Part shown: positions 19,101 through 28,765 of the stretch, one piece after another
Layout of the letters: each line of letters begins with the position of its first letter
How positions within the stretch are numbered: the stretch's first letter is position 1
NCBI GenBank assembly: GCA_016786925.1
Contig: JAEUTU010000038.1
Coordinates: 1-63,766 of the forward strand
Length of the DNA: 63,766 nt
DNA from: Bacteroidia bacterium
GTDB lineage: Bacteria; Bacteroidota; Bacteroidia; 2-12-FULL-35-15
Direction of reading: 5' to 3'
The notes under the pieces: model-generated
What the model saw: only the letters and a program-made list of their open reading frames with translations
Database searches by the model: none
Told to the model about the DNA's origin: nothing
Made by a program: the position numbers and the translations under genes

Positions 19101-19368
19101 CTTTACTGATGCACAGCTCTCTGATAGCTACACCACTAACGACCGGAATCTTCTTCCAGTTTCGTCCATCATATTCCAACACATTACTGCTGTTTCCGAA
19201 ATAGAGCAGTCCTCTCTTATCCTGAACACAATACCAGTTCTGCATAAATGCACCATATTCTTTCGGAGTATAATTACGAATGGGATAACCGTTATATTGG
19301 GCAAAAGAATAGTTCTGCTGAAAGATCAACACCATCAAGAGCACAACTATTTTTACTATTCTATGCAC
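16180..19368 (-). CDS. Propeller/Y_Y_Y sensor with SpoIIE-type phosphatase domain
   Basis: A 1062-aa membrane sensor with a signal peptide (residues 1-23). A large periplasmic region of propeller-like repeats follows, more degenerate than in its paralogues: clear Reg_prop units such as NEMWLSTNNGISKVS and ETIWFATRGGGLSRM alternate with units that have lost the W-x-G-T core. Next come a Y_Y_Y-like domain (VWSEWSADNKKQYTNLFEG), one TM helix (about 795-820), a coiled coil with DIKSSINYAKRIQEAILP and a phosphatase domain (CVDCTGHGVPGAFMS, TTDGYADQFGG, EQVDDILVIGI). It lies 2 bp after the paralogous gene and overlaps the next by 4, so it is within the operon. The ligand is unknown. Confidence 0.88.
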   Translation of the reverse strand: MHRIVKIVVLLMVLIFQQNYSFAQYNGYPIRNYTPKEYGAFMQNWYCVQDKRGLLYFGNSSNVLEYDGRNWKKIPVVSGVAIRELCISKEGVIYVGTVGDFGYLKPLKNGEFVYRSLKDLIPAAAQKFSDIWSVSEIDGAIVFQASENIYIYRNEKIEVVSPTTNTFASIAFDLNNALYFRERQIGLMKLSGNKISLLGQGEKLHNSAVIGMINYPLQTSETMLAFSVDEGFYNINEKAGTIERFPQASEQILLEIGVLGMKWFNDSTIVLNTRSGVYFLNKDLRITNAITKQDGLADESISSIFVDAQNEMWLSTNNGISKVSVHSPFYFYNATCGLDGNIEVITLFKDHIYVGTTSGTFVSPLFNNNTSGPPSKLKFTKVSGTYFETWNFKSNKDQLFAATSDGVFEIKDDKAIRVTKGYANTIYFPEEDPDVFLIGEKDGLRLMHRTANSWKEKKYYSFPAVDVMNVITEPYSKQKGIETIWFATRGGGLSRMLFNNDTFTFDQYDINDGLPDDQIYLAKKNGEILFNGTQHVYRFDPPAQSFKVLNKNIAAFNHNAEHIMLLDEEYKESAITYKAIRSIEDQGYSYFQSDSAVLWIGLTNVLTRYDSKVKKNYEPNYNALIRNVRIGKDSLIFGGTYFIEQGNGFVVSDTQPLSFIPEIDYKNNTIQFLYASPYYDREEKLLFSYRLIGFDSVWSEWSADNKKQYTNLFEGTYTFEVKAKNLFDHESSVGRYSFTILAPWYRSLWAYILYFVAFIIIVFVIVRLSVWQLRNAKIKLEKVVMERTAEVVKQKEELQEKNTIIEVAYNDIKSSINYAKRIQEAILPLNEEIKKQLKNSFILFKPRDIVSGDFYWFSNHNGKKIMACVDCTGHGVPGAFMSMIGHTLLNEIVIEKNITQPSSILDLLHVRVRQSLKQNLETAETRDGMDISICVFNEDGKTLEYAGANRNLIIVRSGELIEIKADKQPIGGDQMEQDRIFTNHKMDLFAADTIYMTTDGYADQFGGDKGKKFMVKCFHQTLLSIQNESMDKQGQILDNTIEQWKGQNEQVDDILVIGIKIA

Positions 19369-19370
19369 GG

Positions 19371-22300
19371 CTATAGTTTTATTCCGATGATCAACATATC
19401 ATCGATTTGATCCAGATCCCCTTTCCACGATTCGATGGTTCGATCGAGGATATCTCTTTGTTCCGCAAATGGTTTTTCGCAGATGGACAATAATAATTCT
19501 TCAAGTTGTTTATACTTAAACTTCTTTCCTCTTGGCCCGCCAAACTGATCGGCATAGCCATCGGTAAACAGATACAAAATATCTCCTTCCTGCAGTTCCC
19601 ATTCATGATTCGTAAACTGTTGCAGTTCTTCTCCAACAAATGCACCTACAGGAAATTTATCTCCATTCACTTGAACCAACTCCTTGTTATTTTTGATGAT
19701 CCATGCCGGATTGTTTGCTCCGGCAAATTCAACTGTTCTTTTATGATAGTTGATCCCACACAAGGCAATATCCATTCCATCACGTACGGTTGCCTCTTCC
19801 GGATCTTGATTCAATTTTTTAGACAACTGCTGATTCACTTCATTTAAAATGAGCGCTGGTTTAGATAACCCTAGCGAATTAACTGTTTGTGTTAACAGGT
19901 TGTGACCAACAATACTCATGAATGCTCCCGGAACACCATGACCGGTACAGTCCACCGCAGCCACTAAAATCTGATGCCCCCATTTTTCAAGCCAGTAAAA
20001 ATCACCGCTGACAATATCTTTGGGTTTATATAACACAAATGAATGAGGCAGATGTTGCTTAAAGACAGAATCGGCCGGCAAGATAGCTTCCTGGATCCGT
20101 TTCGCATAATAAATACTATCGGTAATATCTTTATTCTTTTCATCGATCTGTGAATACGCCACTTGTAACTTTTCTTTTTCCTCCTCCAACTCCTTTGTAC
20201 GTATCGCCACTTCTTCTTTTAAACGCATTCTGCTTCGTTGTAAGCTATGTTCTCTCATTTTTACAAACAAATAGAATGCTGTGATTCCTAATGCGATCGT
20301 TAGAAAATAAAACCATGATTGTTTCCAGAATGGAGGCACGATCTCAAAAGAAAATCTCACCGGTTGTGTATTCCAAACACCATCATTATTCCTTGCTTTC
20401 AGAATAAATGTATATTTCCCGGGGGGCAAGTTAGAATAAGTAGCACTTGTTTCTTTCCCTTCGGGCAACCAATCCTGATCGGCTCCTTCTAACATAAATT
20501 GATATTTCACTAAATTGGGAATGGTATGACAGATACCGATGAAGTCGAAGGTAATGTGATTTTTATCGTATGGTAGTTTTAAATTAACAGGCAAGCCGTT
20601 CATCATGCTATCGCAATACTTCGAAAAATCTGCCGGCTCTAAAAACAAACGCATACCATTGATATGTGCTTTTGCCTCTACCTTATTGAGTTTTTCTTGC
20701 AAAGGATCGTATATGGTTACACCGCCAATAGTTCCTATCCATAACTTACCATCGCTATTTTTATAAAAAGCATTTTGGTTACATTCCACACCCATAAAGC
20801 CTTCTTCTTTGCCATAATGCTTGATCTCTACTTCATTTGAATTCACAAATTTGGCCAGATCTAATTTATCGATCCCATTGTTAGTGCCCATCCACAAATT
20901 TCCATCTGCATCGGGTTTGATATAGTACACCGTATTTGAACTCAAACCATCTGCTTCTGAGATCAGATAAAATTTACTTCCCGTATATACACAAGCACCT
21001 GCATCGGTACTAAACCACATGTAACCGAATTTATCTTTTACTATGTTTCTGATCTTAGGAAAACCACCCGGACGAAGCAAAGTAGTAAACATGCGTCCAT
21101 CGTACTTAATGATCCTATCGGGACTTCCAAACCATAAATTGCCTGTGTTATCTTCATAGATCGCATTCACTCCTTCGGCCGACATCCCCTCTTTAACTCC
21201 GTAATAGGTAAATGTTTTTCCATCAAATTTATCAAGGCCGTTTTCATTCGCCATCCAAATGTTTCCTTTTTTATCGCAGAGGATCGTTTGAATTCTTACA
21301 CCATGCAAGCCATCTTTAATATGATAACTCTTAAAATCTTTTCCATCATACACACTCACGCCTTGTGCCGATGTGCCTAACCAGATACGACCTTGTTTGT
21401 CTTCACAAATGCTCCAAACATTGTTAAAAGCCAAGCCACCTTTCGACTGAATAAAATTTTGAATAACAATGGTATCTCTTTTTTCATATGCAGTAAGATC
21501 CAGTTTGGAAACACCACCACCCCAGGTTCCTATCCACATATTATTCTTGCTATCCTTAAAGAAAGACATCACCGTATTGTTTGCCAAACCTTGATTTTCG
21601 TTGATGTTCACAAACAGGTCATTTCTATACTTACTTACCCCGCCACCAAAAGAGCCAAACCACATATTGCCTTCTTTATCCTGCGTAACACCACAGATCA
21701 TGTTGCTACATAATCCATTCTGCTTGTTGATGCGTTTTATTTTTCCATAGGTGATCTTTGAAACACCCGGACCTGTTCCTGCCCAAACCGTTCCGCTCGA
21801 ATCTTTATAAAAACGATACACCGTTTCCATATACGGAACACCATCAAATTTTAATGTGTCTAATTTTCTATTGCCACTATACGCTTGTGAAAGATCATAA
21901 ATATTGATCCCACGATAAGTAGAGATCCATACCTTATTATCTTTGATCATGATGTCTCTATTCTTAGCATCGATCAAGCCATTCTCTTTTGTAAAATGGA
22001 TCATGCGCTTTCCATCGTAACAAAAAACACCATTCTGTAATGTTCCTATCCAGGTGTTCCCAATACCATCCTGCTGAATGGCCCATACCTGAAACGCACC
22101 GATAGAATCATTCCCCACAAATGGTCTGAATTTTTTTCCATCGTAAATAAAAATTCCATCGCTGGTACCAAACCAGATCTCCCCATTGCTGTATTCGTAA
22201 ACTTTATGAATTGATTTCTGATTCAGCAAAGTATCACTGACAAAAACCATTTTGTCGTTTTCAAATTTATTGAGTCCCTTTCCTGTTCCTATCCAAATAT

Positions 22301-22583
22301 TATTTTTTGAATCCTGGCAGATATCATACACGCGGTTGTTTCTCAAACCGTTCTTTGTATTGTAATTGTAAAATTTATTTCCATTGAACCGACTCACACC
22401 GCCACCGTTGGTAGCAAACCAGATATAACCGGCATTGTCCTGACAAATATCAATTACTTGTGACTGGGGAAGACCATCTTCAATAGAGAAATTTTTGAAA
22501 TTCATTTGCTGTGCTTTTCCGAAAAGCACCACCATGAAGATCAAACAGAAGGAAAGAAATATTTTTCGTTGGGGTTCGCGCAC
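19371..22583 (-). CDS. 14-blade propeller sensor with SpoIIE-type phosphatase
   Basis: A 1070-aa membrane sensor. The start is a GTG, followed by an uncleaved-looking or cleavable signal (KIFLSFCLIFMVVLFGKAQ). I count 14 two-component-regulator propeller repeats of the GxIWFGTxxGVSKYDG type, enough for two seven-bladed propellers (about residues 30-610). A Y_Y_Y domain (NLPPGKYTFILKARNNDGVW), a TM helix (about 750-775), a coiled coil, DITDSIYYAKRIQEAILP and a complete phosphatase domain follow (VDCTGHGVPGAFMS, FTDGYADQFGG, DQIDDMLIIGI). The periplasmic half is that of hybrid two-component receptors, with the kinase replaced. It is the second gene of the operon, 78 bp from the first. Confidence 0.9.
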   Translation of the reverse strand: MREPQRKIFLSFCLIFMVVLFGKAQQMNFKNFSIEDGLPQSQVIDICQDNAGYIWFATNGGGVSRFNGNKFYNYNTKNGLRNNRVYDICQDSKNNIWIGTGKGLNKFENDKMVFVSDTLLNQKSIHKVYEYSNGEIWFGTSDGIFIYDGKKFRPFVGNDSIGAFQVWAIQQDGIGNTWIGTLQNGVFCYDGKRMIHFTKENGLIDAKNRDIMIKDNKVWISTYRGINIYDLSQAYSGNRKLDTLKFDGVPYMETVYRFYKDSSGTVWAGTGPGVSKITYGKIKRINKQNGLCSNMICGVTQDKEGNMWFGSFGGGVSKYRNDLFVNINENQGLANNTVMSFFKDSKNNMWIGTWGGGVSKLDLTAYEKRDTIVIQNFIQSKGGLAFNNVWSICEDKQGRIWLGTSAQGVSVYDGKDFKSYHIKDGLHGVRIQTILCDKKGNIWMANENGLDKFDGKTFTYYGVKEGMSAEGVNAIYEDNTGNLWFGSPDRIIKYDGRMFTTLLRPGGFPKIRNIVKDKFGYMWFSTDAGACVYTGSKFYLISEADGLSSNTVYYIKPDADGNLWMGTNNGIDKLDLAKFVNSNEVEIKHYGKEEGFMGVECNQNAFYKNSDGKLWIGTIGGVTIYDPLQEKLNKVEAKAHINGMRLFLEPADFSKYCDSMMNGLPVNLKLPYDKNHITFDFIGICHTIPNLVKYQFMLEGADQDWLPEGKETSATYSNLPPGKYTFILKARNNDGVWNTQPVRFSFEIVPPFWKQSWFYFLTIALGITAFYLFVKMREHSLQRSRMRLKEEVAIRTKELEEEKEKLQVAYSQIDEKNKDITDSIYYAKRIQEAILPADSVFKQHLPHSFVLYKPKDIVSGDFYWLEKWGHQILVAAVDCTGHGVPGAFMSIVGHNLLTQTVNSLGLSKPALILNEVNQQLSKKLNQDPEEATVRDGMDIALCGINYHKRTVEFAGANNPAWIIKNNKELVQVNGDKFPVGAFVGEELQQFTNHEWELQEGDILYLFTDGYADQFGGPRGKKFKYKQLEELLLSICEKPFAEQRDILDRTIESWKGDLDQIDDMLIIGIKL

Positions 22584-22661
22584 AAAATTTCTCTAAAAAC
22601 ACTACTAAATAAAGGAAATTTCGGCACATACACAACAGGAAATGCAATAAAAATGCTGGTT

Positions 22662-24626
22662 CTAAAACTTAATGCCAACGATCAGAATATCGTCCACTTG
22701 TTCTAAGTTGCCCTGCCATTCTTTGAGAGCTTGTTCAAGGGCTGCTTTTTGCTCTGTCATTGGTTTTTGAGCATTCGCCAATAAGAGTTGCTGCAATTGC
22801 TTGTATTTAAATTTTTTGCCTTTGCTCCCTCCAAACTGATCGGCATAGCCATCCGTAAACGTATAAACAATATCACCTTTTCGTAAACCGATGGTTTGTG
22901 AACTGAATGGCAATAATTCACCATGATGCATCCCTACCGGCATTTTATCGGATTGAAACTCTTTGATCTCATTGTTGCGATACAACCACAAAGCATTGTT
23001 AGCCGCTGCAAAACGTAGCCACATCCCTTTCAGGTCGTACACACACAAGGTAGCATCCATTCCATCGCGCGATTCATTTTCCGAATCTTCCGGATTAAGC
23101 GATGTGATGATCTGTGAACGCACAAAATCCAGGATCTTATCGGGTTCATGCAACTTCTTTTCTACGATCGCCTCATTCAAAAAAGAGATATTCAGCAAAC
23201 TCATGAATGCTCCGGGAACACCGTGTCCGGTACAATCGGCAGTAACAAACACAAATTTTCCATCGATCATGTTGGCCCAGTAAAAGTCGCCACTCACAAT
23301 GTCTTTTGGTTTGTAGAAAATAAAATATTCCGGCAAGTGTTTTTTTAAGAATTTATCGGACGCCAATAGCACTTGCTGAATACGTTTGGCATACTGAATA
23401 CTATCGGTGATCTCTTTGCTTTTTTCTTCTATCAGATCGCGCTGACGCTCCACTTCTTCCTTTTGTTGTGAAATGATCTCATTAGCGATACGCTTTTGTT
23501 TGTATCCTCTCCAAATGAAGAAAAGCAGGATCAACAACAGGATCATACCAATTGCAAAAAACAGGATCTGCAAACGGTGTTGGGCTGCTTCCAGCTCTTT
23601 GTGCTCCAGCTCTTCCTGTTTCAAGGCATTGTCCTTATTCAGATTGTCGATCTGTAATTGTTTTTTTTCTGTTTGGTACTTTGCTTCTGTTTCCTGAATG
23701 ATGCGTGTATTCTGTTCGTTATAGATACTATCTTTTATGGCAACATGCATTTCAAAATACCGGTATGCTTTTTCGAAATTACCTTGCTTGAGATAGATCT
23801 CCGAGATCATCTTATAACAATGTTTGAGCAGATCGCTGTAATTCACTTTCTTCGCATTCTCCAAACACATTTGATAATTATAAAGTGCCTCTGTTGTTCT
23901 TCCCATCTGAGAATACACTTCTCCTAAATTCACATAGTTGATAGCAATGGCCAATGTGTCGGAAAGTTCCTGACGGAGTAGTAATGCTTTATTCAAAAAA
24001 CCGATGGCCTCATTAAAACGTTTTTGTCCGGCATATACTTCTGCCAGATAGTTTAAGCTATACGATTCTCCTAATTTATTTTTTAATTGCTGATTGTATT
24101 TTAGTCCGGTACTAAAACAGTCGATAGCTTTGAACACATCATTCTGCATTTGATACACCAATCCCATATCGCTGATGGCGCCTGCCATGGCAACGGTATC
24201 TTTTTGTTTTTTCGCCAGCTCCAACCCTTTGGAGAATTGCTCCAGCGCTGCTTTTAAATTGTTCTGCTTTTTGTAAAACGTTCCGTAATGATTGTAGAGC
24301 ACCAGCTGCAGTTGCACAAATCCTTCTTTTTCGGCAATACGTTCTGCTTCCTGAAAATTGGCCAATGCCTGCGGATACATGCCTTTGAAATAACTTGCCA
24401 CGCCTTTGTTCTTTAATCCCGTTGCAAGCGATTCCAGATCGTTATTCTCTTTTGCGATACGGATCAGAGAGTCGGAATACACAATGGCACTGTCAGGTGC
24501 CCTGCTGATTGTGTTCTGTGAAAGTGCGATCAACCGTTCTATCCGCTTATCCTTTACTGCATAGGCAGAGCTGATGCAGATAAAAAACAGAAGTATTAAA
24601 AAATAGCGCTGTGTATTGAATGGCAT
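22662..24626 (-). CDS. TPR sensor with SpoIIE-type phosphatase, first gene of operon
   Basis: A 654-aa membrane protein with a signal peptide (FNTQRYFLILLFFICISSAYA). About six TPRs follow (about residues 60-320), then one TM helix (about 350-372), a coiled coil with KEITDSIQYAKRIQQVLL and a SpoIIE-type phosphatase (VTADCTGHGVPGAFMS, FTDGYADQFGGSKGKK, EQVDDILIVGI). I chose the ATG at 24626 over an in-frame TTG two codons earlier, because that TTG is part of a TATATTTG promoter-like element. It is organised like the operon's last gene (14084-16183) but the two are clearly diverged. It leads a TPR-propeller-propeller-TPR operon. Confidence 0.9.
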   Translation of the reverse strand: MPFNTQRYFLILLFFICISSAYAVKDKRIERLIALSQNTISRAPDSAIVYSDSLIRIAKENNDLESLATGLKNKGVASYFKGMYPQALANFQEAERIAEKEGFVQLQLVLYNHYGTFYKKQNNLKAALEQFSKGLELAKKQKDTVAMAGAISDMGLVYQMQNDVFKAIDCFSTGLKYNQQLKNKLGESYSLNYLAEVYAGQKRFNEAIGFLNKALLLRQELSDTLAIAINYVNLGEVYSQMGRTTEALYNYQMCLENAKKVNYSDLLKHCYKMISEIYLKQGNFEKAYRYFEMHVAIKDSIYNEQNTRIIQETEAKYQTEKKQLQIDNLNKDNALKQEELEHKELEAAQHRLQILFFAIGMILLLILLFFIWRGYKQKRIANEIISQQKEEVERQRDLIEEKSKEITDSIQYAKRIQQVLLASDKFLKKHLPEYFIFYKPKDIVSGDFYWANMIDGKFVFVTADCTGHGVPGAFMSLLNISFLNEAIVEKKLHEPDKILDFVRSQIITSLNPEDSENESRDGMDATLCVYDLKGMWLRFAAANNALWLYRNNEIKEFQSDKMPVGMHHGELLPFSSQTIGLRKGDIVYTFTDGYADQFGGSKGKKFKYKQLQQLLLANAQKPMTEQKAALEQALKEWQGNLEQVDDILIVGIKF

Positions 24627-24629
24627 ATT

Positions 24630-24637
24630 CAAATATA
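24630..24637 (-). promoter_or_regulatory. Candidate -7 element of the sensor-phosphatase operon
   Basis: TATATTTG on the minus strand ends 3 nt before the ATG at 24626. A TTTTTG lies 12 nt further upstream, closer than the usual -33 spacing, so the call is tentative. Confidence 0.4.
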
Positions 24638-24703
24638 CAAAAGATGCATCAAAAATTCTTTATTCTTTTCCCTTTACATGCCTTATTTTTGCTAAAAAAA
24701 CAC

Positions 24704-24711
24704 TACTTTTG
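24704..24711 (+). promoter_or_regulatory. Candidate -7 element of the ABC-F gene
   Basis: TACTTTTG matches TAnnTTTG and ends 23 nt before the ATG at 24735. A TTTG at 24688-24691 is only 12 nt away, shorter than the usual spacing. Confidence 0.5.
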
Positions 24712-24728
24712 CAGCCTTAAATTTCTGA

Positions 24729-26369
<1,641 letters not shown>

Positions 26370-26370
26370 G

Positions 26371-26401
26371 CTTCACCACTAAGACACAGAGGCACCAAGA
26401 A
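26371..26401. repeat. Intergenic CACTAAGACACAGAGGCACCAAGA-type repeat
   Basis: This short purine-biased unit resembles the dispersed 'cactaaggcacaaag' intergenic repeats known from many Bacteroidota genomes. There is a single copy here, just after the ABC-F stop codon. Confidence 0.45.
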
Positions 26402-26460
26402 CAATTTAAGATTATTTGTTTGAAATAATTTATTGCTACAATGGGGCAAAAAATAAATGT

Positions 26461-26528
26461 CAGTTCGAGCCTGCCTGTCGGCAGACAGGTGTGTAGCGTA
26501 GCGGAACGTATCGAGAACCGTTCCGGAG
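26461..26528. repeat. Composite palindromic intergenic repeat, two hairpins
   Basis: Two stem-loops lie in tandem: CCTGTC-GGCA-GACAGG (26474-26489) and CGGAACG / CGTTCCG around a 10-nt loop (26502-26525). The GTTCGAG...CGAGAAC words flank them. The G+C is clearly higher than in the surroundings. It looks like a mobile REP-like element, not a terminator, as no T-run follows. Confidence 0.6.
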
Positions 26529-26554
26529 CGATCCTACTTATAAAAAATTAGTCC

Positions 26555-27352
26555 ATGAGTTTTTTATCCATTTTTTCCGACTATAGCAGCATCACGATCA
26601 TTTCATTGATCCTGCTGTCTTTCCTTGCCGGATTCATTGATGCTGTGGTTGGTGGTGGCGGACTCATTTCTATTCCAACTTTACTGATCAACTTTCCGCA
26701 AATGGCATTGCCAACCTTGTTTGGCACCAATAAAATTGCAGCATTGGCAGGCACCAGCATTTCTGCTGTTGAATATTCCAGACGCGTAAAATTCAATTAT
26801 AAACTTTTATTGGTTGTGGCATTCTTTGCCGGACTGGCATCATTCCTGGGCGCGAAAGCCATCAGCAGTATTGATGTAAAAACATTAAAGCCGGTCATTT
26901 TAATTATACTTATCCTTATTGCTATTTACACCTTTGTAAAAAAAGATCTCGGTGCAATACAAACAAAAACACTAAGCTTAAACAAGCAGTTAATGTATGG
27001 TTCTGTTTTAGGAACAGTGGTTGGTTTTTACGATGGTTTTTTCGGACCGGGCACAGGCAGTTTTTTTGTGTTGGGATTTGTGGTGATCATGGGCTTTGAA
27101 TTCATTGAAGCATCGGCCTATTCAAAAGTGATCAATTGCATGACCAATATTGCAGCCTTGGTAGTGTTTATCAAACAAGGAAATTATATCATTGAACTAG
27201 CCATACTCATGGCGGTTTTCAACATCAGTGGCAGTTTTGTGGGAACACGTATTGCGCTCAAAAAAGGCAATGGTTTTGTACGTATCTTATTCCTTGTAAT
27301 TGTAAGTCTCATGATCATGCGCTATGGTTATGATGTTTTTTTAGCATCGTAA
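26555..27352 (+). CDS. TSUP (TauE/SafE) family permease
   Basis: A 265-aa inner-membrane protein with about eight TM helices and the two repeated family signatures: GFIDAVVGGGGLISIPTLL near the N-terminus and GFYDGFFGPGTGSFFVLGFV at mid-protein. TSUP members export or import organosulfur anions, sulfite or related small anions. No sulfur-metabolism gene is adjacent, so the substrate is unknown. It sits alone between an intergenic repeat and the accessory patch. Confidence 0.9.
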   Translation: MSFLSIFSDYSSITIISLILLSFLAGFIDAVVGGGGLISIPTLLINFPQMALPTLFGTNKIAALAGTSISAVEYSRRVKFNYKLLLVVAFFAGLASFLGAKAISSIDVKTLKPVILIILILIAIYTFVKKDLGAIQTKTLSLNKQLMYGSVLGTVVGFYDGFFGPGTGSFFVLGFVVIMGFEFIEASAYSKVINCMTNIAALVVFIKQGNYIIELAILMAVFNISGSFVGTRIALKKGNGFVRILFLVIVSLMIMRYGYDVFLAS

Positions 27353-27400
27353 ATTTTCTTCTACTTATTAACGAAATCCCTTTTCAAGTTTTTCATTTTG

Positions 27401-27408
27401 TATATTTG
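27401..27408 (+). promoter_or_regulatory. Candidate -7 element
   Basis: TATATTTG matches TAnnTTTG, 65 nt before the ATG at 27474. No TTTG is seen at the right -33 distance. Confidence 0.35.
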
Positions 27409-27473
27409 GTAATGGTTATGAAAAATTAATTTTTTACTGCAAAAAAGGCACTTAATCAGACTCTTACAAGCAA

Positions 27474-28037
27474 ATGAAAAGAACAACATACATTTTAATA
27501 CTTTTAGCTATTTCATTAATTAGTTTAATAGTATGGCGATTGTTTTATTCAAACCCTGCAATTAGCAACATAACTTTAGCCCTATTCTCTTCAGGACTTT
27601 TCGCTTTTTTTATTGAATTTGGGTTTCATATTGCGGACCGTAGACGGTTTTCTTATATGAAAGGCAAATGGGAGCGAACACATTTTTTTAACCGTAATGG
27701 ACAATCATATGACAACGGATATAAAGACGAGTCGACCGAATACTCGTCTCGTGTAATTAAAGAAATCTCTTTAACTTACCACGAAGATGGCGAATATCAT
27801 GGAAAAGTATTTTATGACGAAGGGCCAGCAGAATTTATAATTTACTTAAACAAAAGCAACCCTTTGTCTGGCAGTGGAACATATCAATATCTTGAGACTA
27901 AGAGCCAGAAAAAAACAGCTGATATTGGCTACTTTGACTTTATTGTGGATCTAAGTAAAAATAAAATTCATATCTCACACGAAAACAAACTACCGAGTGG
28001 CACTGCAAAAGGAACAGAAATCTGGCAACGGACGTAA
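27474..28037 (+). CDS. Two-TM, beta-rich membrane protein of unknown function
   Basis: A 187-aa protein with two N-terminal TM helices (about residues 6-23 and 30-52) and no cleavable signal. A soluble beta-strand-rich domain follows (about 60-187) that begins with MKGKWER and ends with GTAKGTEIWQRT, the pattern of a small closed barrel. I do not recognise the family by sequence. The architecture is that of Cap15-type (2TM plus beta-barrel) effectors, but no CD-NTase is encoded nearby, so this is only a structural resemblance. It is the first gene of a small AT-rich accessory patch. Confidence 0.7.
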   Translation: MKRTTYILILLAISLISLIVWRLFYSNPAISNITLALFSSGLFAFFIEFGFHIADRRRFSYMKGKWERTHFFNRNGQSYDNGYKDESTEYSSRVIKEISLTYHEDGEYHGKVFYDEGPAEFIIYLNKSNPLSGSGTYQYLETKSQKKTADIGYFDFIVDLSKNKIHISHENKLPSGTAKGTEIWQRT

Positions 28038-28241
28038 TGCTTAATTGTTACAGATTTATCACTACTATTAAGTAGTTAAATATCTGGGGCAAGTTCTGAG
28101 CAAACACTCAAAATAGCAAAAACATTTTCGAAAAGGGAAATTACTATTTTTACGATTAACTAAATCAATCTTACTTGCTCTTTAAGTAACCTATACAGAA
28201 ACGCAAATGTTATGAACTATAATAACTAATACCCTGCAGAA

Positions 28242-28667
28242 ATGGATGTAATTACAATACTAGAAATTTTAAGTGGAATAATTGGTATCATTGGATTTTT
28301 CTTTCCTATTGAATGGAAAAAAAAGATTATAATTAAGTTGATGTTTTCACTAATACTATTACTCCTTACTTCATATATTGTTTTTCAAAACTCAAAAATT
28401 AATCGGATAGAAAAAATTTCAAAATCAGCAAATTTATTAATTAATAAAAAATCTATGGAATTTTCTAACGAAGGCTTTATCCTTGCTGCATTGAGCTTTT
28501 TAGAACAACAAAAAAATGATTTTCCAGAATCTTATGAACGAGCAAAAATGATTTTTGAAAAATATGATAAGAATGAATACAGAAGCATCGAAAGCGTAAG
28601 AGTATCATCAGAGATGGAAGGACTAATAAAGGGAATAGGAATTCTATCTACTGTAAAAGATGAGTAA
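28242..28667 (+). CDS. Small membrane protein of unknown function
   Basis: A 141-aa protein with two hydrophobic helices (about residues 7-23 and 31-49) joined by a basic turn (EWKKKIIIK). A cytoplasmic, charged helical tail of about 85 residues follows. There is no signal peptide or recognised domain. The surrounding DNA is visibly more A/T-rich than the flanking housekeeping genes, and the gene stands alone with a 204-bp leader region. It is probably real: the start is a normal ATG and the topology is clean. Confidence 0.6.
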   Translation: MDVITILEILSGIIGIIGFFFPIEWKKKIIIKLMFSLILLLLTSYIVFQNSKINRIEKISKSANLLINKKSMEFSNEGFILAALSFLEQQKNDFPESYERAKMIFEKYDKNEYRSIESVRVSSEMEGLIKGIGILSTVKDE

Positions 28668-28765
28668 TTATTAATATTATGGTTCCTGCGTTTATTCCTT
28701 GCTTTACAATTTGCTAACACGAGACTTTACATTCTTAAACTTAAAATCGAACCTGTTTAAAATAA

